Part shown: positions 5,886-14,436 of the stretch, one piece after another | Position numbering within the stretch: position 1 is the stretch's first letter | Layout: each line of letters begins with the position of its first letter | From: JAVVEW01 sp032251045 | GTDB lineage: Bacteria; Pseudomonadota; Gammaproteobacteria; Methylococcales; Methylomonadaceae | Direction of reading: 5' to 3' | Assembly: GCA_032251045.1 (NCBI GenBank) | Contig: JAVVEW010000060.1 | Coordinates: 1-15,559 of the forward strand | Length of the DNA: 15,559 nt | Notes under the pieces: generated by a model | What the model was told of the DNA's origin: nothing | What the model saw: the letters and a program-made list of their open reading frames with translations, nothing else | Databases searched by the model: none | Position numbers and translations under genes: made by a program

Positions 5886-7502
5886 TCATGCCAGCAAGGT
5901 GTGGCTGAGCACGATGAACGTTACGCCTGCTAACAGCGCGGCGGTTGGCAGGGTAATGACCCAGGCCAGGGCAATGGGCTTCATCAGTTGCCAGTTAGTT
6001 TGCTGGTTAACCAGGCCTACGCCCAGCACCGCGCCAATCAGGATATGAGTGCTGGATACTGGAATGCCGAGCAGGGTAGCCAATAACACCACGGCGGCAG
6101 CCGACAGTTCGGCGGAAAATCCGGATGACGGATGCATGTGGGTCAGGTTGTGGCCGACGGTCTGAATCACTTCCTTGCCAATAAACCACAAGCCGGCAAT
6201 CATGGTAATGCCAAACGTGATTAAGGCGATAGAGGGGACTTGCGCCTCTTTTGCACCTACCGCGCCGGTGCGCAAAATGTCGAGAATGGCGGCGAAGGGG
6301 CCGATTGCGTTGGCGATATCGTTGGAACCATGGCTGAAAGCGAAGCCTGAAGCCGTGAAAACCTGCATCCAACTGAACATCAGAAACGTGGATTTTTCCA
6401 GGTTATGCGATTTTAAGGTGCGCGCAAAAATGAAGCTGGTCATCCAGATAATCGCGCCGACTATCGCCATGATCAGAAAAGTTTCCAGAGTGCTAAGGCC
6501 TAAATGCAGATTTTTCAGGCCTTTGAACAGCAGCATCGATGAGATGACCATGCCACCGAGTGCGGCAAAAAAAGGCACCCAGGTTTCCAGAGCATGGGTA
6601 GCGCGCAAATCGATTTTCTTCTGTTCGATATTGAACAGCTTGCGGTAGTAGTCAGATTCCAGTTCATCAGGGTCAATATCTGGCTGAGCCATGATTTGCG
6701 CATCACGCGCCATGCTTTCGGTGTAGGCGATTTTTTGTACTTCAGCCAGCCGTTCAAAGGCTTGTTTATGCGCTTCCTTGTGCTGCTGTTTTTCTTGTTG
6801 AATGACCTTAAGCTGCTGGTAGGCGGCTTCGTTGTAAACCAGAATGTAATGCTTGATGGCAGCGTACAAGGTGTAGGCAGCCAGGCCGCCGAGCAGGGGC
6901 GAGATAACCCAGGACAGCGCAATTTGGCCGATTTTTGCCCAGTTGAGCAGGCTCAGCCCGCTGTCTGGCCCACCTACGATGAAGCCTAAGGTGATCGAGC
7001 TGCCGACGATGCCACCGATAATGGAATGGGTTGTGGAAACCGGCCAGCCGGAGCGGGTGGCCAGCAGCAACCACAACCCGGCGGCCAGTAAGGAAGACAT
7101 CATGATGCCAAGAAACTGCATCGGGGTAATGTTAAAGCCAGATAGGTCAACAATGCCTTTGCGAATGGTTTCGGTTACTTCACCGCCTGCGATTATCGCA
7201 CCACTGACTTCAAAAATAGCCGCCACCAGCAATGCTTGTGTCATGGTCAGCGTACCTGCACCCACACTGGTGCCGAAAGAGTTAGCGACATCATTGCCGC
7301 CAATATTGAAGGCCATGAACAGGCCAAACAAGGTGGCGGTGGCCAGGATGAGCAGGTGTTGTCCATGCACATACGCTTGCGCCCAGAACCAAAAATAACC
7401 GGCACTGGCGATCAGTAGCACGATAAAGAAAAGGTTAAGTTTGGATTGAAAGAACGTAGGCTTCATGAGCGTATTGTCAGAATGAGATTCCGTGGTGGGC
7501 AT
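5886..7502 (-). CDS. pit: PiT-family inorganic phosphate transporter
   Basis: The 538-residue inner-membrane protein is a cation-coupled phosphate symporter of the PHO4/PiT family. It has the two inverted half-repeats of the family. The first carries GGNDVANSFG (68-77) and PVSTTHS (154-160), the second GSNDIANAIGP (392-402) and PVSSTH (481-486). About ten to twelve hydrophobic segments can be seen. A charged, Gln/Lys/Glu-rich hydrophilic loop at about 222-308 separates the halves, typical of the longer bacterial subtype. The start ATG 7502 lies 26 bases after the ppk stop and has no clear Shine-Dalgarno; an in-frame ATG at 7466 is an alternative. It is the last gene of the SemiSWEET-fbp-ppk-pit run. 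No DUF47/PhoU-like partner gene sits beside it. Substrate assignment is by family. Confidence 0.93.
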   Translation of the reverse strand: MPTTESHSDNTLMKPTFFQSKLNLFFIVLLIASAGYFWFWAQAYVHGQHLLILATATLFGLFMAFNIGGNDVANSFGTSVGAGTLTMTQALLVAAIFEVSGAIIAGGEVTETIRKGIVDLSGFNITPMQFLGIMMSSLLAAGLWLLLATRSGWPVSTTHSIIGGIVGSSITLGFIVGGPDSGLSLLNWAKIGQIALSWVISPLLGGLAAYTLYAAIKHYILVYNEAAYQQLKVIQQEKQQHKEAHKQAFERLAEVQKIAYTESMARDAQIMAQPDIDPDELESDYYRKLFNIEQKKIDLRATHALETWVPFFAALGGMVISSMLLFKGLKNLHLGLSTLETFLIMAIVGAIIWMTSFIFARTLKSHNLEKSTFLMFSWMQVFTASGFAFSHGSNDIANAIGPFAAILDILRTGAVGAKEAQVPSIALITFGITMIAGLWFIGKEVIQTVGHNLTHMHPSSGFSAELSAAAVVLLATLLGIPVSSTHILIGAVLGVGLVNQQTNWQLMKPIALAWVITLPTAALLAGVTFIVLSHTLLA

Positions 7503-7528
7503 AGGTTAGCAATCAATGGTGAGGGAAA

Positions 7529-9682
7529 TCAGTGAAGATGCCGATGTTTTCTTTTTTTACGTTTCTTTAAATAATCGTGGTTCGGGTTTTGCTGTTCCCG
7601 TAATCGGGCTTGTTCAATAAGCCTTTCCTGAGCACCGGGCGCGTTGTCCTGTGCCTGACGCTGCCGGTAGCTGCCATCTTCCAGCATGTCCCAGACACTG
7701 CGTTGGTCATGCAGTTGGGTATCGATAAAAGTGCGCAATTGTGCCTTGAGTTCGACAGGCCGTACCGGGGTGAGCACTTCAACGCGGCGCTCCAGATTGC
7801 GCTTCATGCTGTCGGCGGAACCCATGAAATATTCGTCCTCGCCGCCGTGGTGAAAATAATAAATGCGGGTATGTTCCAGAAAACGCCCGACAATGCTGAT
7901 GACTTTAACCGATTCGCTTAAACCGGTAATGCCCGGACGCAAGCGACAAGTGTCGCGGATAATCAGATCCACATGGACACCGACTTGGGCGGCACGATAC
8001 AGCGCCCGGGTAATGTCTTTGTCTTCCAGAGCATTCATTTTGAACTGAATCAGGCCGTCGCCATGGTTTTGGTGGCGTTTGATTTCTCGTTCGATGCGTT
8101 GCAACAGGCCGCTTTTCAGACTGTTAGGCGCGACCAACAGCAGCTTGTAATTGCGCTTGGGCACCAGCCCTGTGGTCAGATAGTTGAACAGTTCAGTCAG
8201 GTCGGCGCCAATGTCCGCATCGTCAGTCAAAATCCCAAGGTCGGAATACAAACGCGCTGTGCCGGCGTGATAGTTGCCGGTGCCGATATGAGCATATCGG
8301 CGCAGGCCGTTGTAATCCTGACGTACCACATAAACTATTTTGCAATGGGTTTTCAGGCCCACCACACCATAGGTGACATGAATGCCGACGCGCTCCATGC
8401 GTTGTGCCCAGCGGATGTTGGCAGATTCATCAAAACGGGCCTTCAGCTCGACCACCACCGCAACCTGTTTGCCGTTAATCGCCGCTTCCATCAGATAGTC
8501 AACAATCTTGGTGCCTTCAGACGTGCGATACAAAGTCATTTTGATAGCTTGAACCTGCGGGTCGCGGCTGGCCTCGCGGACAAAGCGTTCGACGCTGTTG
8601 ACGAAAGACTCATAAGGGTGTTGCAACAAAATCGTGCCCTGTTTGCGGATGGCATGGAAGATATTCGGCTCGGCGGCAAGCTGTGGGTGGTCGCAGGGGT
8701 GATGGGGCAGATCCTGGAGGGTTGGGTGATCAAGTCCTGCCAATTGAAACAAATCACGCATGGCCATCAGACTGTCAACGGTAAAAACGTCCTGTACTTC
8801 GTCAAGGCCGAGTTCAGCGGCCAACATGCCACATTGCATGGCGTGCATACCGGCGGAGACTTCCAGACGCACCAGTGGCGCGAATTTGCGTTCACGCAGT
8901 TCCGATTCAATCATTTCCAGGAGGTCGTCCGCCTGGTCTTCATCCTTTTCAGTAATGGCGTTACGGGTCACCCGGAAACGCTCACAGAAAACGATTTCCA
9001 GCTCTGGAAAGATGGACGACAGATGATTGGCGATCAGATCATCCAGGGTTACGAAGGTTGAAGCGCCTGGGGTAACCGGAACGAAACGTGGTGTATGTTC
9101 ACTGGTGGGTACTTTCATTCTGACCAGTGTTAAGGTGCCGCCGTCTTTGGCTTTAACGCCAACCAGTAAATTCAGCGATAAATTGGACACAAAGGGAAAC
9201 GGGTGCGCCGGGTCAATGGCTTGTGGCGTGATCAGTGGATAAATGTTGTCGCTGTAAAACTGGCTGAGTTTTTTACGTTGTGCCTCGGGTAAATCGGTAA
9301 ATTGCCGGATTGCGATGCCGTGCTCGGCCAAAGCCGCCATGACTTGAGTTAACAAGACTTGTTTATGGGCTTCCAGGGTGCGAACTTGCTGACAACATTC
9401 GGTGATTTGCTGTTGCGCGCTGCGGCCATCGACGCTGAGTTCGCTAATGCCTGCACCCACTTGCTGTTTCAGTGCGCCAATGCGTTTCATGAAAAATTCA
9501 TCTAGGTTGGCGCTGACGATAGCGATGAACTTCAGTCGTTCCAGTAGCGGTGTGCGCAGATCCTCGGCTTGATAGAGCACCCGCTCATTGAATGCCAGCC
9601 AGGTCAGCTCGCGGTTGAGATACCATTCTGGAGTGTCGGGTGGCACGGCGTTGAGTGGCGTTGTCGAGGTGGCTTCGCTCAT
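7529..9682 (-). CDS. ppk1: Polyphosphate kinase 1
   Basis: The 717-residue enzyme reversibly transfers the gamma-phosphate of ATP to inorganic polyphosphate. The N-terminal domain shows NRELTWLAFN (23-32) and SANLDEFF (57-64). The C-terminal phospholipase-D-like domains carry the catalytic histidines: His446 in LKTHCK, matching the phosphorylated His435 of E. coli, and His604 in LEHTRIYY, matching His592. The spacing between them (158 versus 157) agrees. HIGTGNYH (465-472), TLYRTSEGTKIVDYL and the GSAD-RNLERR segment are also diagnostic. The C-terminal tail is extended and very basic (KKRKKRKHRH). The ATG overlaps the fbp stop by four bases (ATGA), so translation is coupled. Confidence 0.97.
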   Translation of the reverse strand: MSEATSTTPLNAVPPDTPEWYLNRELTWLAFNERVLYQAEDLRTPLLERLKFIAIVSANLDEFFMKRIGALKQQVGAGISELSVDGRSAQQQITECCQQVRTLEAHKQVLLTQVMAALAEHGIAIRQFTDLPEAQRKKLSQFYSDNIYPLITPQAIDPAHPFPFVSNLSLNLLVGVKAKDGGTLTLVRMKVPTSEHTPRFVPVTPGASTFVTLDDLIANHLSSIFPELEIVFCERFRVTRNAITEKDEDQADDLLEMIESELRERKFAPLVRLEVSAGMHAMQCGMLAAELGLDEVQDVFTVDSLMAMRDLFQLAGLDHPTLQDLPHHPCDHPQLAAEPNIFHAIRKQGTILLQHPYESFVNSVERFVREASRDPQVQAIKMTLYRTSEGTKIVDYLMEAAINGKQVAVVVELKARFDESANIRWAQRMERVGIHVTYGVVGLKTHCKIVYVVRQDYNGLRRYAHIGTGNYHAGTARLYSDLGILTDDADIGADLTELFNYLTTGLVPKRNYKLLLVAPNSLKSGLLQRIEREIKRHQNHGDGLIQFKMNALEDKDITRALYRAAQVGVHVDLIIRDTCRLRPGITGLSESVKVISIVGRFLEHTRIYYFHHGGEDEYFMGSADSMKRNLERRVEVLTPVRPVELKAQLRTFIDTQLHDQRSVWDMLEDGSYRQRQAQDNAPGAQERLIEQARLREQQNPNHDYLKKRKKRKHRHLH

Positions 9683-10692
9683 GAGTCCTGGTGCTGTTCG
9701 TGCAGGGCTTGAATGTAGTCAACTTCTTTTTTCGACCCCAGAATCAAGGGCACGCGTTGATGCAGTTCTTGCGGGGTAATATCCAGCACGCGCTCACGGC
9801 CGGTGCTGCAGGCGCCACCGGCTTGTTCGATGATAAAGGCCATGGGATTGGCCTCATACAGCAGGCGCAGTTTGCCGGCACGGGCCGGGTTTTCCGTATC
9901 GTAAGGATACATGAACACACCGCCACGGGTCAGAATACGAAATACCTCGGCAACCAGCGAGGCCACCCAGCGCATGTTGTAGTTTTTGCCGAGCTGGCCG
10001 GTTTTGCCCTGTACGCATTGTTCGACGTAGTCTTTGATGGGGGGCTCCCAGAAGCGCTGCCGTGACATGTTGATGGCAAATTCCTGAGTGTCCGCCGGGA
10101 TGGTCATGTCAGGATGAGTCAGAATGAATTCGCCAATGTCCTGATTCAGGGTAAAGCCGTTGACGCCATGCCCTGTGGTCAGTACTAACAGCGTTGATGG
10201 GCCGTACAGCACAAAGCCGGCGGCGACTTGCTTGTGTCCGGGTTGCAGAAAATCATCCAGAGTCGGTTCGGCACTGCTGTCATGGCGCAGAATCGAAAAA
10301 ATGGTACCGACCGTGAGATTGACATCGATATTCGAAGAGCCGTCCAGAGGGTCGAACAACACCAGATATTTGCCGCGCGGATAGCGCTTGGGGATGCGAA
10401 TAATGTTGTTGACTTCTTCCGAGGCCATGCCGGCGACATGGCCGGTCCAGGTGAGTGAGTCAACCATGACATCGTTGGTCAGGATATCGAGTTTTTTCTG
10501 CACCTCGCCTTGGACGTTTTCGCTGTCGGCGCTGCCTAAAACGCCAATCAGGTCGCCGCGATTGACCATGTAGGAAATTTGTTTGCAGGCTTTGACGATA
10601 TCATTCAACAGCAAGGTGAAGGTGCCTGAAGCGCCGGGTTGTTCGCGCTGCTGTTCCATTATGAAGCGGGTCAGGGTTACCTGTTTAGTCAT
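9679..10692 (-). CDS. fbp: Class I fructose-1,6-bisphosphatase
   Basis: The 337-residue cytosolic enzyme hydrolyses fructose-1,6-bisphosphate to fructose-6-phosphate and phosphate, for gluconeogenesis or a pentose/RuMP-type cycle. The metal-binding signature FDPLDGSSNIDVN is at 113-125 (Asp114, Asp117). The substrate region RWVASLVAEVFRILTRGG starts at 241, followed by GVFMYP and YEANPMAFIIEQAGG (279-293). Length and all family blocks are complete. AAGGAG on the minus strand (10705-10710) lies about 12 bases before the ATG, slightly long. It follows the PQ-loop gene by 37 bases with no terminator and overlaps ppk, so it is in the same operon. Pairing with ppk and pit suggests a phosphate-linked role beyond carbon flow, which is inference. 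Confidence 0.97.
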   Translation of the reverse strand: MTKQVTLTRFIMEQQREQPGASGTFTLLLNDIVKACKQISYMVNRGDLIGVLGSADSENVQGEVQKKLDILTNDVMVDSLTWTGHVAGMASEEVNNIIRIPKRYPRGKYLVLFDPLDGSSNIDVNLTVGTIFSILRHDSSAEPTLDDFLQPGHKQVAAGFVLYGPSTLLVLTTGHGVNGFTLNQDIGEFILTHPDMTIPADTQEFAINMSRQRFWEPPIKDYVEQCVQGKTGQLGKNYNMRWVASLVAEVFRILTRGGVFMYPYDTENPARAGKLRLLYEANPMAFIIEQAGGACSTGRERVLDITPQELHQRVPLILGSKKEVDYIQALHEQHQDS

Positions 10693-10729
10693 GGCGATGA
10701 AAGTCTCCTTAAGAGGGCGGGCTATGCGC

Positions 10730-11008
10730 TCAATTTTTGCGTAAGCGCTTGAAAGTATTAATTAGTTTGAACGCTAGAATCATTGCGGACAGCACGAAAG
10801 TGATGGCGTTGGCGAAAATGATGGCGCGATCCATAATCCAAAGCCCGTAAATCAGCCAGCACAGTACGCCGGTGGTGAACAGGCTGTACATGCCGAGTGA
10901 CAGGGATTCGGTATCGCGAGTTTTAAGCGTCAGGATGGCTTGTGGCAGGAATGAGGCTGTGGTCAGCGACGCTGCGGTAAAACCAAGAATCTCAGCATCC
11001 AGAAACAT
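10730..11008 (-). CDS. SemiSWEET-like PQ-loop membrane protein
   Basis: The 92-residue protein has three predicted membrane helices (about 7-27, 40-58 and 64-85) and a basic C-terminal tail. The first helix ends in the PQ motif FLPQ (20-23). LKTRDTESLSL follows, then CWLIYGL (50-56) and a conserved Asn67 in the third helix. This layout is that of bacterial SemiSWEETs (MtN3-like half transporters), which dimerise to carry sugars. Substrate and direction cannot be read from sequence. No Shine-Dalgarno precedes the ATG. It is the first gene after an extended -10 promoter and leads into fbp. Confidence 0.85.
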   Translation of the reverse strand: MFLDAEILGFTAASLTTASFLPQAILTLKTRDTESLSLGMYSLFTTGVLCWLIYGLWIMDRAIIFANAITFVLSAMILAFKLINTFKRLRKN

Positions 11009-11039
11009 GGGCTAGGGTATGGGTGATACAAAAGCGTCC

Positions 11040-11048
11040 ATTATAGCA
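11040..11048 (-). promoter_or_regulatory. Extended -10 promoter for the SemiSWEET-fbp-ppk-pit operon
   Basis: On the minus strand this reads TGC-TATAAT: a perfect sigma-70 -10 hexamer preceded by the TGn extension. No good -35 lies 16-18 bases upstream, which extended -10 promoters tolerate. Transcription would begin near 11033, giving a leader of about 25 bases. It lies in the only sizeable gap between the relA-like gene and the PQ-loop gene, so it allows the operon to be expressed apart from the upstream two-component/relA genes. Confidence 0.6.
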
Positions 11049-11112
11049 TTGGCAATGTTACGGCTCTTAGGTGTTATTCAATCTTTGACGGACACCCCGG
11101 CGCCGACTTTCA

Positions 11113-11125
11113 AGCCACGATGGCT
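11113..11125 (-). repeat. Small perfect hairpin AGCCA-TCG-TGGCT after the relA-like gene
   Basis: Five-base perfect arms surround a three-base loop, 21 bases after the stop of the relA-like gene. No T-tract follows on the minus strand, so it is not a standard intrinsic terminator. It could stabilise a 3' end or be chance. No better terminator is visible between the relA-like gene and the downstream promoter, so read-through is possible. Confidence 0.25.
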
Positions 11126-11146
11126 ATACCCGGTTCAATGTGGGTT

Positions 11147-13060
11147 TTACGTTGTGCAATTCAGCCGGCGACTCGTTTCTCGGACAGCTTGCCAGGGTTG
11201 CCAGCAGGCGGGCAACAGCCGTTGTTGCTGGGCGGGTGGTAAGGCCTCCAGGTTAGGACAATCCTGGCGATGAATAACAATGCCTTTGCGGGCGGTGACA
11301 TACGCGGAAACGGCTGCGGGCGGGGCCGGTTGACAGCATTGGGCCAGAACGATCTTAACACCGTCAATGCCGGCAACACGAACCTGTGCATGCTGTGTTT
11401 GCGGTGTTTTCGTGGATGTTCTGACGGTATCGGCAGCCGGGCGCTGCGGTAATGCTGCCAGCACTTGGGCAATACTTAATTGGCCTGAACCTAACGCGGT
11501 CCACACGCTTTCCCGGTCGGCATAATCTAGTTTGCTCAGCAGTGTTGGCCATGACCAGGTGGTTAATTTCAGTCGTTTGACCGCCTTGTCCAGCAGTTGT
11601 TTGCCTGCCATCAGGTGGCGAGTTTTGTCATGGTTTCGGAACCAGGCGCGCACTTTGTTAAGTGCCTTGGGTGTTTTAAGGTAACCCAGGTTGGTATCAA
11701 GCCAGTTGCGATTGGGTTTGCTTTGTTTGTGGGTCAGAATGGCCACACAATCGCCGGTGCGCAAAGGCGTGGTTAGGGGTTTTAGGAGGCCGTTGATTTT
11801 CGCGCCACGACAGGCATGACCAATGTCGGTATGAATGGCATAGGCAAAGTCCAGCGCGGTCGCGCCTTTGATCAGATCAATGATTTGTCCTTGAGGAGTC
11901 AGTGCATACACCCGGTCGGAAAATAGCTCGGTCTGAAATGCCTGGGCCAGTTCGCCGGTGCTGGCGTCATGCGCCAACAGCCGTCGTAGCGAGGCGATGG
12001 CTTTTTCACTGGCGGCATGATGGCGGCCGCCTTCCTTGTAGCGCCAATGCGCGGCCACGCCTAGTTCGGCGAATTCATGCATGGCCTGGGTGCGGATTTG
12101 AATTTCCAGGCGCTCGCCGGTATCGCTGATGACCACGGTATGCAGAGACTGATAGCCATTTTCCTTGGGATTGGCAATGTAGTCGTCAAACTCCTTGGGA
12201 ATGGCTGACCATTGGTTGTGTACCAGTCCCAGCACCAGATAACATTCGCTGACGTTGTGTACGGTGACACGAACCGCCAATAAGTCGTAAAGTTCTGCCA
12301 GGGTCAGACTTTTACGTCGCATTTTGTTGAAAATACTGTAAATATGCTTGGGTCGGCCGCTGACTTCGGCGGTTATGTCATGCGCTTTCAGTAGTGTGCG
12401 CAGCTTGACCAGAAAACGTTCTACCCGCGCTTCCCGCCGGGCACGATTTTCCATCAGGCCACGGGCAATGTCGCGATAAGTATCTGGCTGTAAGGCTCTA
12501 AATGCTAAATCTTCCAGCTCCCATTTGAATTGGCTGATACCCAGGCGAGACGCCAGCGGCGCGTGCACAGCCAGGGTTTCCTGAGCGATGGCCTGACGCA
12601 TGGCGAGTGGCAGTATGGTCAGTTGTCGGAGTGTGATGATGCGATAGGCCAGATGAATCAGTACAGCGCGGACATCATGGGTGGTGGCCAGTAACATGCG
12701 CCGAATGCGTTCGGATTGGTCGGCTGAGGCATGGGCTTCGGGTTGAAACAAGGTGGTGGCGTTTAACCAGCGCGCATCTTTGACCAGGCGCGCCACGATC
12801 GGGTTGTAGGTTGTCGTCAGACTGGCAATAGGGAGTAGTTCTATCAGTCTGGCGTCGCTGAGCAAGGCGGCCAGCAGGCTGTCGCAGTCAATGCGCAGGT
12901 TCAGCAGCACGGCCGCGGCCTGATCGCCGGTAACAGCGCCAGAGGGTGGGGCCGGGCAGTCCGCCAAAGCGGCCAGCGCTTGCTTTAGTTGTTGATGTTG
13001 CTCGGTGCCGGCTCGGTGATGCCAGTCCTCAAGCAGGGCGTGATGCGTGGGTAAGGTCAT
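11147..13060 (-). CDS. relA: RelA-type (p)ppGpp synthetase lacking the C-terminal RRM/ACT domain
   Basis: The 637-residue protein makes (p)ppGpp from ATP and GTP/GDP. The N-terminal HD hydrolase region is degenerate: the usual LHD..ED is LSDARLIEL (67-75) and the LADR motif is LAYR (137-140), so no hydrolase activity is expected. The synthetase is intact: GRPKHIYSI (235-243), ELYDLLAVRV (256-265), EFDDYIANPKENGYQSLH (290-307) and LEIQIRTQAMHE. EFDD is the acidic motif of monofunctional RelA. A TGS domain covers about 382-443. A zinc-finger region has Cys575-Cys576 and the HRQDC segment (His597, Cys601). The protein ends about 35 residues later, whereas E. coli RelA (744 residues) continues into an RRM/ACT domain. 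Only 138 bases separate it from the next gene and I see no frameshifted remnant. Its ATG overlaps the histidine kinase stop (ATGA). It is clearly RelA family; whether it is the main RelA of the cell is unknown. Confidence 0.9.
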   Translation of the reverse strand: MTLPTHHALLEDWHHRAGTEQHQQLKQALAALADCPAPPSGAVTGDQAAAVLLNLRIDCDSLLAALLSDARLIELLPIASLTTTYNPIVARLVKDARWLNATTLFQPEAHASADQSERIRRMLLATTHDVRAVLIHLAYRIITLRQLTILPLAMRQAIAQETLAVHAPLASRLGISQFKWELEDLAFRALQPDTYRDIARGLMENRARREARVERFLVKLRTLLKAHDITAEVSGRPKHIYSIFNKMRRKSLTLAELYDLLAVRVTVHNVSECYLVLGLVHNQWSAIPKEFDDYIANPKENGYQSLHTVVISDTGERLEIQIRTQAMHEFAELGVAAHWRYKEGGRHHAASEKAIASLRRLLAHDASTGELAQAFQTELFSDRVYALTPQGQIIDLIKGATALDFAYAIHTDIGHACRGAKINGLLKPLTTPLRTGDCVAILTHKQSKPNRNWLDTNLGYLKTPKALNKVRAWFRNHDKTRHLMAGKQLLDKAVKRLKLTTWSWPTLLSKLDYADRESVWTALGSGQLSIAQVLAALPQRPAADTVRTSTKTPQTQHAQVRVAGIDGVKIVLAQCCQPAPPAAVSAYVTARKGIVIHRQDCPNLEALPPAQQQRLLPACWQPWQAVRETSRRLNCTT

Positions 13061-14436
13061 GATTGTGCTTTAACAAACGTTAAGGTAACTTCCAATCCTT
13101 GCCAGCAGGATTCGGAAAGTTCAATTTGACCGCCATGGCTGTCAATAATTTCCTTCACAATGGCCAGCCCTAAGCCGCTGCCGGTTTGGTTGGCGGGGGA
13201 CAGGCGGTAAAAACGTTCAAAAATTTTGCCATGTTCAGTTTTGGGAATGCCAGGGCCGGCATCAGCGATAGATAACAGGATGTCGGTTTCGGTTTGCTTG
13301 AGACGAACAGCGATTTTTTTGCCGGTAGCGGCGTATTTCAAGGCATTGTCCAGCACGTTGCTGAGCATTTCACGCAGTAGGAACGGGTCGCCGCGCATGG
13401 GATAGTGTGCGCTGTCGTGGTCAAAACTGACTTCCACGTTTTTTTGTAGTGCCTTAGGTGCAAAATCCAGACAGGTTTCACGAACCCAATCCAGGGCGTT
13501 CAGCCATTCGGTTTTCAGTGCCAGATCCAGCGAGCGGGATTTGGCCAGGGTTAGCAATTGATTGATGATGTGTGCGCTGCGGTCGGCACTGGACATGATC
13601 TGGTTGATCGCAGGGCGCATGGCAGTCAGGTCGGTTTCACGCTGAGCGCGTTCGGCATGCAGTTTCAGCCCGGCAATCGGCGTGCGCAATTGATGCGCGG
13701 CATTGGCGACAAAGCGTTGCTGACTGGCAATGGCATCGTTCAGGCGCGCTAACAGTCGGTTGATGGTTTGAGTCAGAATTTTGACTTCGCTGTAGACGTG
13801 GCTGTCTGCTAAAGGACTTAAGTCCTCGGGCGAGCGTTTGCGTATTTCCTGGGCCAGTTGATGCAGGGGCTTAAGGCCTGAGGAAATACTGCGGTACAGA
13901 TAAACGCCAACAATAATTACTAGAATGAGCTGTGGGAGCAGGTCCGCCAATAATAAATCCAGCATCATTTGTTGGCGTTTGTTCACGGTTTCGGCCACCA
14001 GAATGTCGATGGGCTCGGGCAGGTCAGGCTTGCTTAAGGTCAGCGCAACCACGCGCACGCTTTCGTTGGCGTAGACATCATCGAAAAACCAGGCGTGTTG
14101 ATGGTCAGCGTTTTTGCTGCGTGGGTCGGTCAGTGACACATCACCGGCCAAAAATACCCCGGCCTGAGTGCTGATTTTGAAATAGGTTTTATCAACCTGA
14201 TCCCAGCGAAAAATTTCTAAAGCCGCTGGCGGCAATTCAACCTGAATCCGGGCCTCGCGCCATTTAACTTCTTGCGTCAGCGCCAGCGCTGAATCTAATA
14301 ACCATTTGTCATAAATGGTATTGGTATGACGCAGTCCGATTAAATAAGATAGCGAGGTTTCAAATACAGTAAACAACAATACCGGAATCCACAGCCGGAT
14401 GATAATTTCCCGCTTCAGGCTTTTAGGTGCGTTCAT
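13057..14436 (-). CDS. Sensor histidine kinase, QseC/TctE type
   Basis: The 459-residue inner-membrane kinase has one membrane helix at about 12-34 and another at about 163-181. A periplasmic sensor region of about 130 residues between them resembles the TctE/QseC (2CSK_N-like) type. A HAMP-like linker follows (about 182-235). The H-box is NAAHQLRTP with phosphoacceptor His248. The N-box is SNVLDNALKYA (359-369), and the G-boxes are DAGPGIP (392-398) and GSGLGLAI (419-426). I placed the start at 14436, not at the longer open frame up to 14610, because that extension lies entirely inside the response regulator gene and is not protein-like. GGAAG is well placed six bases before this ATG. It overlaps the regulator by 14 bases and relA by four. 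The signal cannot be inferred. Confidence 0.92.
   Translation of the reverse strand: MNAPKSLKREIIIRLWIPVLLFTVFETSLSYLIGLRHTNTIYDKWLLDSALALTQEVKWREARIQVELPPAALEIFRWDQVDKTYFKISTQAGVFLAGDVSLTDPRSKNADHQHAWFFDDVYANESVRVVALTLSKPDLPEPIDILVAETVNKRQQMMLDLLLADLLPQLILVIIVGVYLYRSISSGLKPLHQLAQEIRKRSPEDLSPLADSHVYSEVKILTQTINRLLARLNDAIASQQRFVANAAHQLRTPIAGLKLHAERAQRETDLTAMRPAINQIMSSADRSAHIINQLLTLAKSRSLDLALKTEWLNALDWVRETCLDFAPKALQKNVEVSFDHDSAHYPMRGDPFLLREMLSNVLDNALKYAATGKKIAVRLKQTETDILLSIADAGPGIPKTEHGKIFERFYRLSPANQTGSGLGLAIVKEIIDSHGGQIELSESCWQGLEVTLTFVKAQS

Noticed and set aside
6175..6648. A 157-codon plus-strand frame opposite pit
   Set aside because: Antisense shadow of the transporter; it covers the conserved GSNDIANAIG region on the other strand and has no features of its own.
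7973..9061. A 362-codon plus-strand open frame opposite ppk1
   Set aside because: It is the antisense shadow of a conserved PPK1 gene; its translation shows no family motif and its length follows from the codon bias of the true gene.
11147..13060. Bifunctional SpoT/Rel with hydrolase activity
   Set aside because: The HD and ED residues of the hydrolase site are missing and the synthetase carries the EFDD motif of monofunctional RelA.
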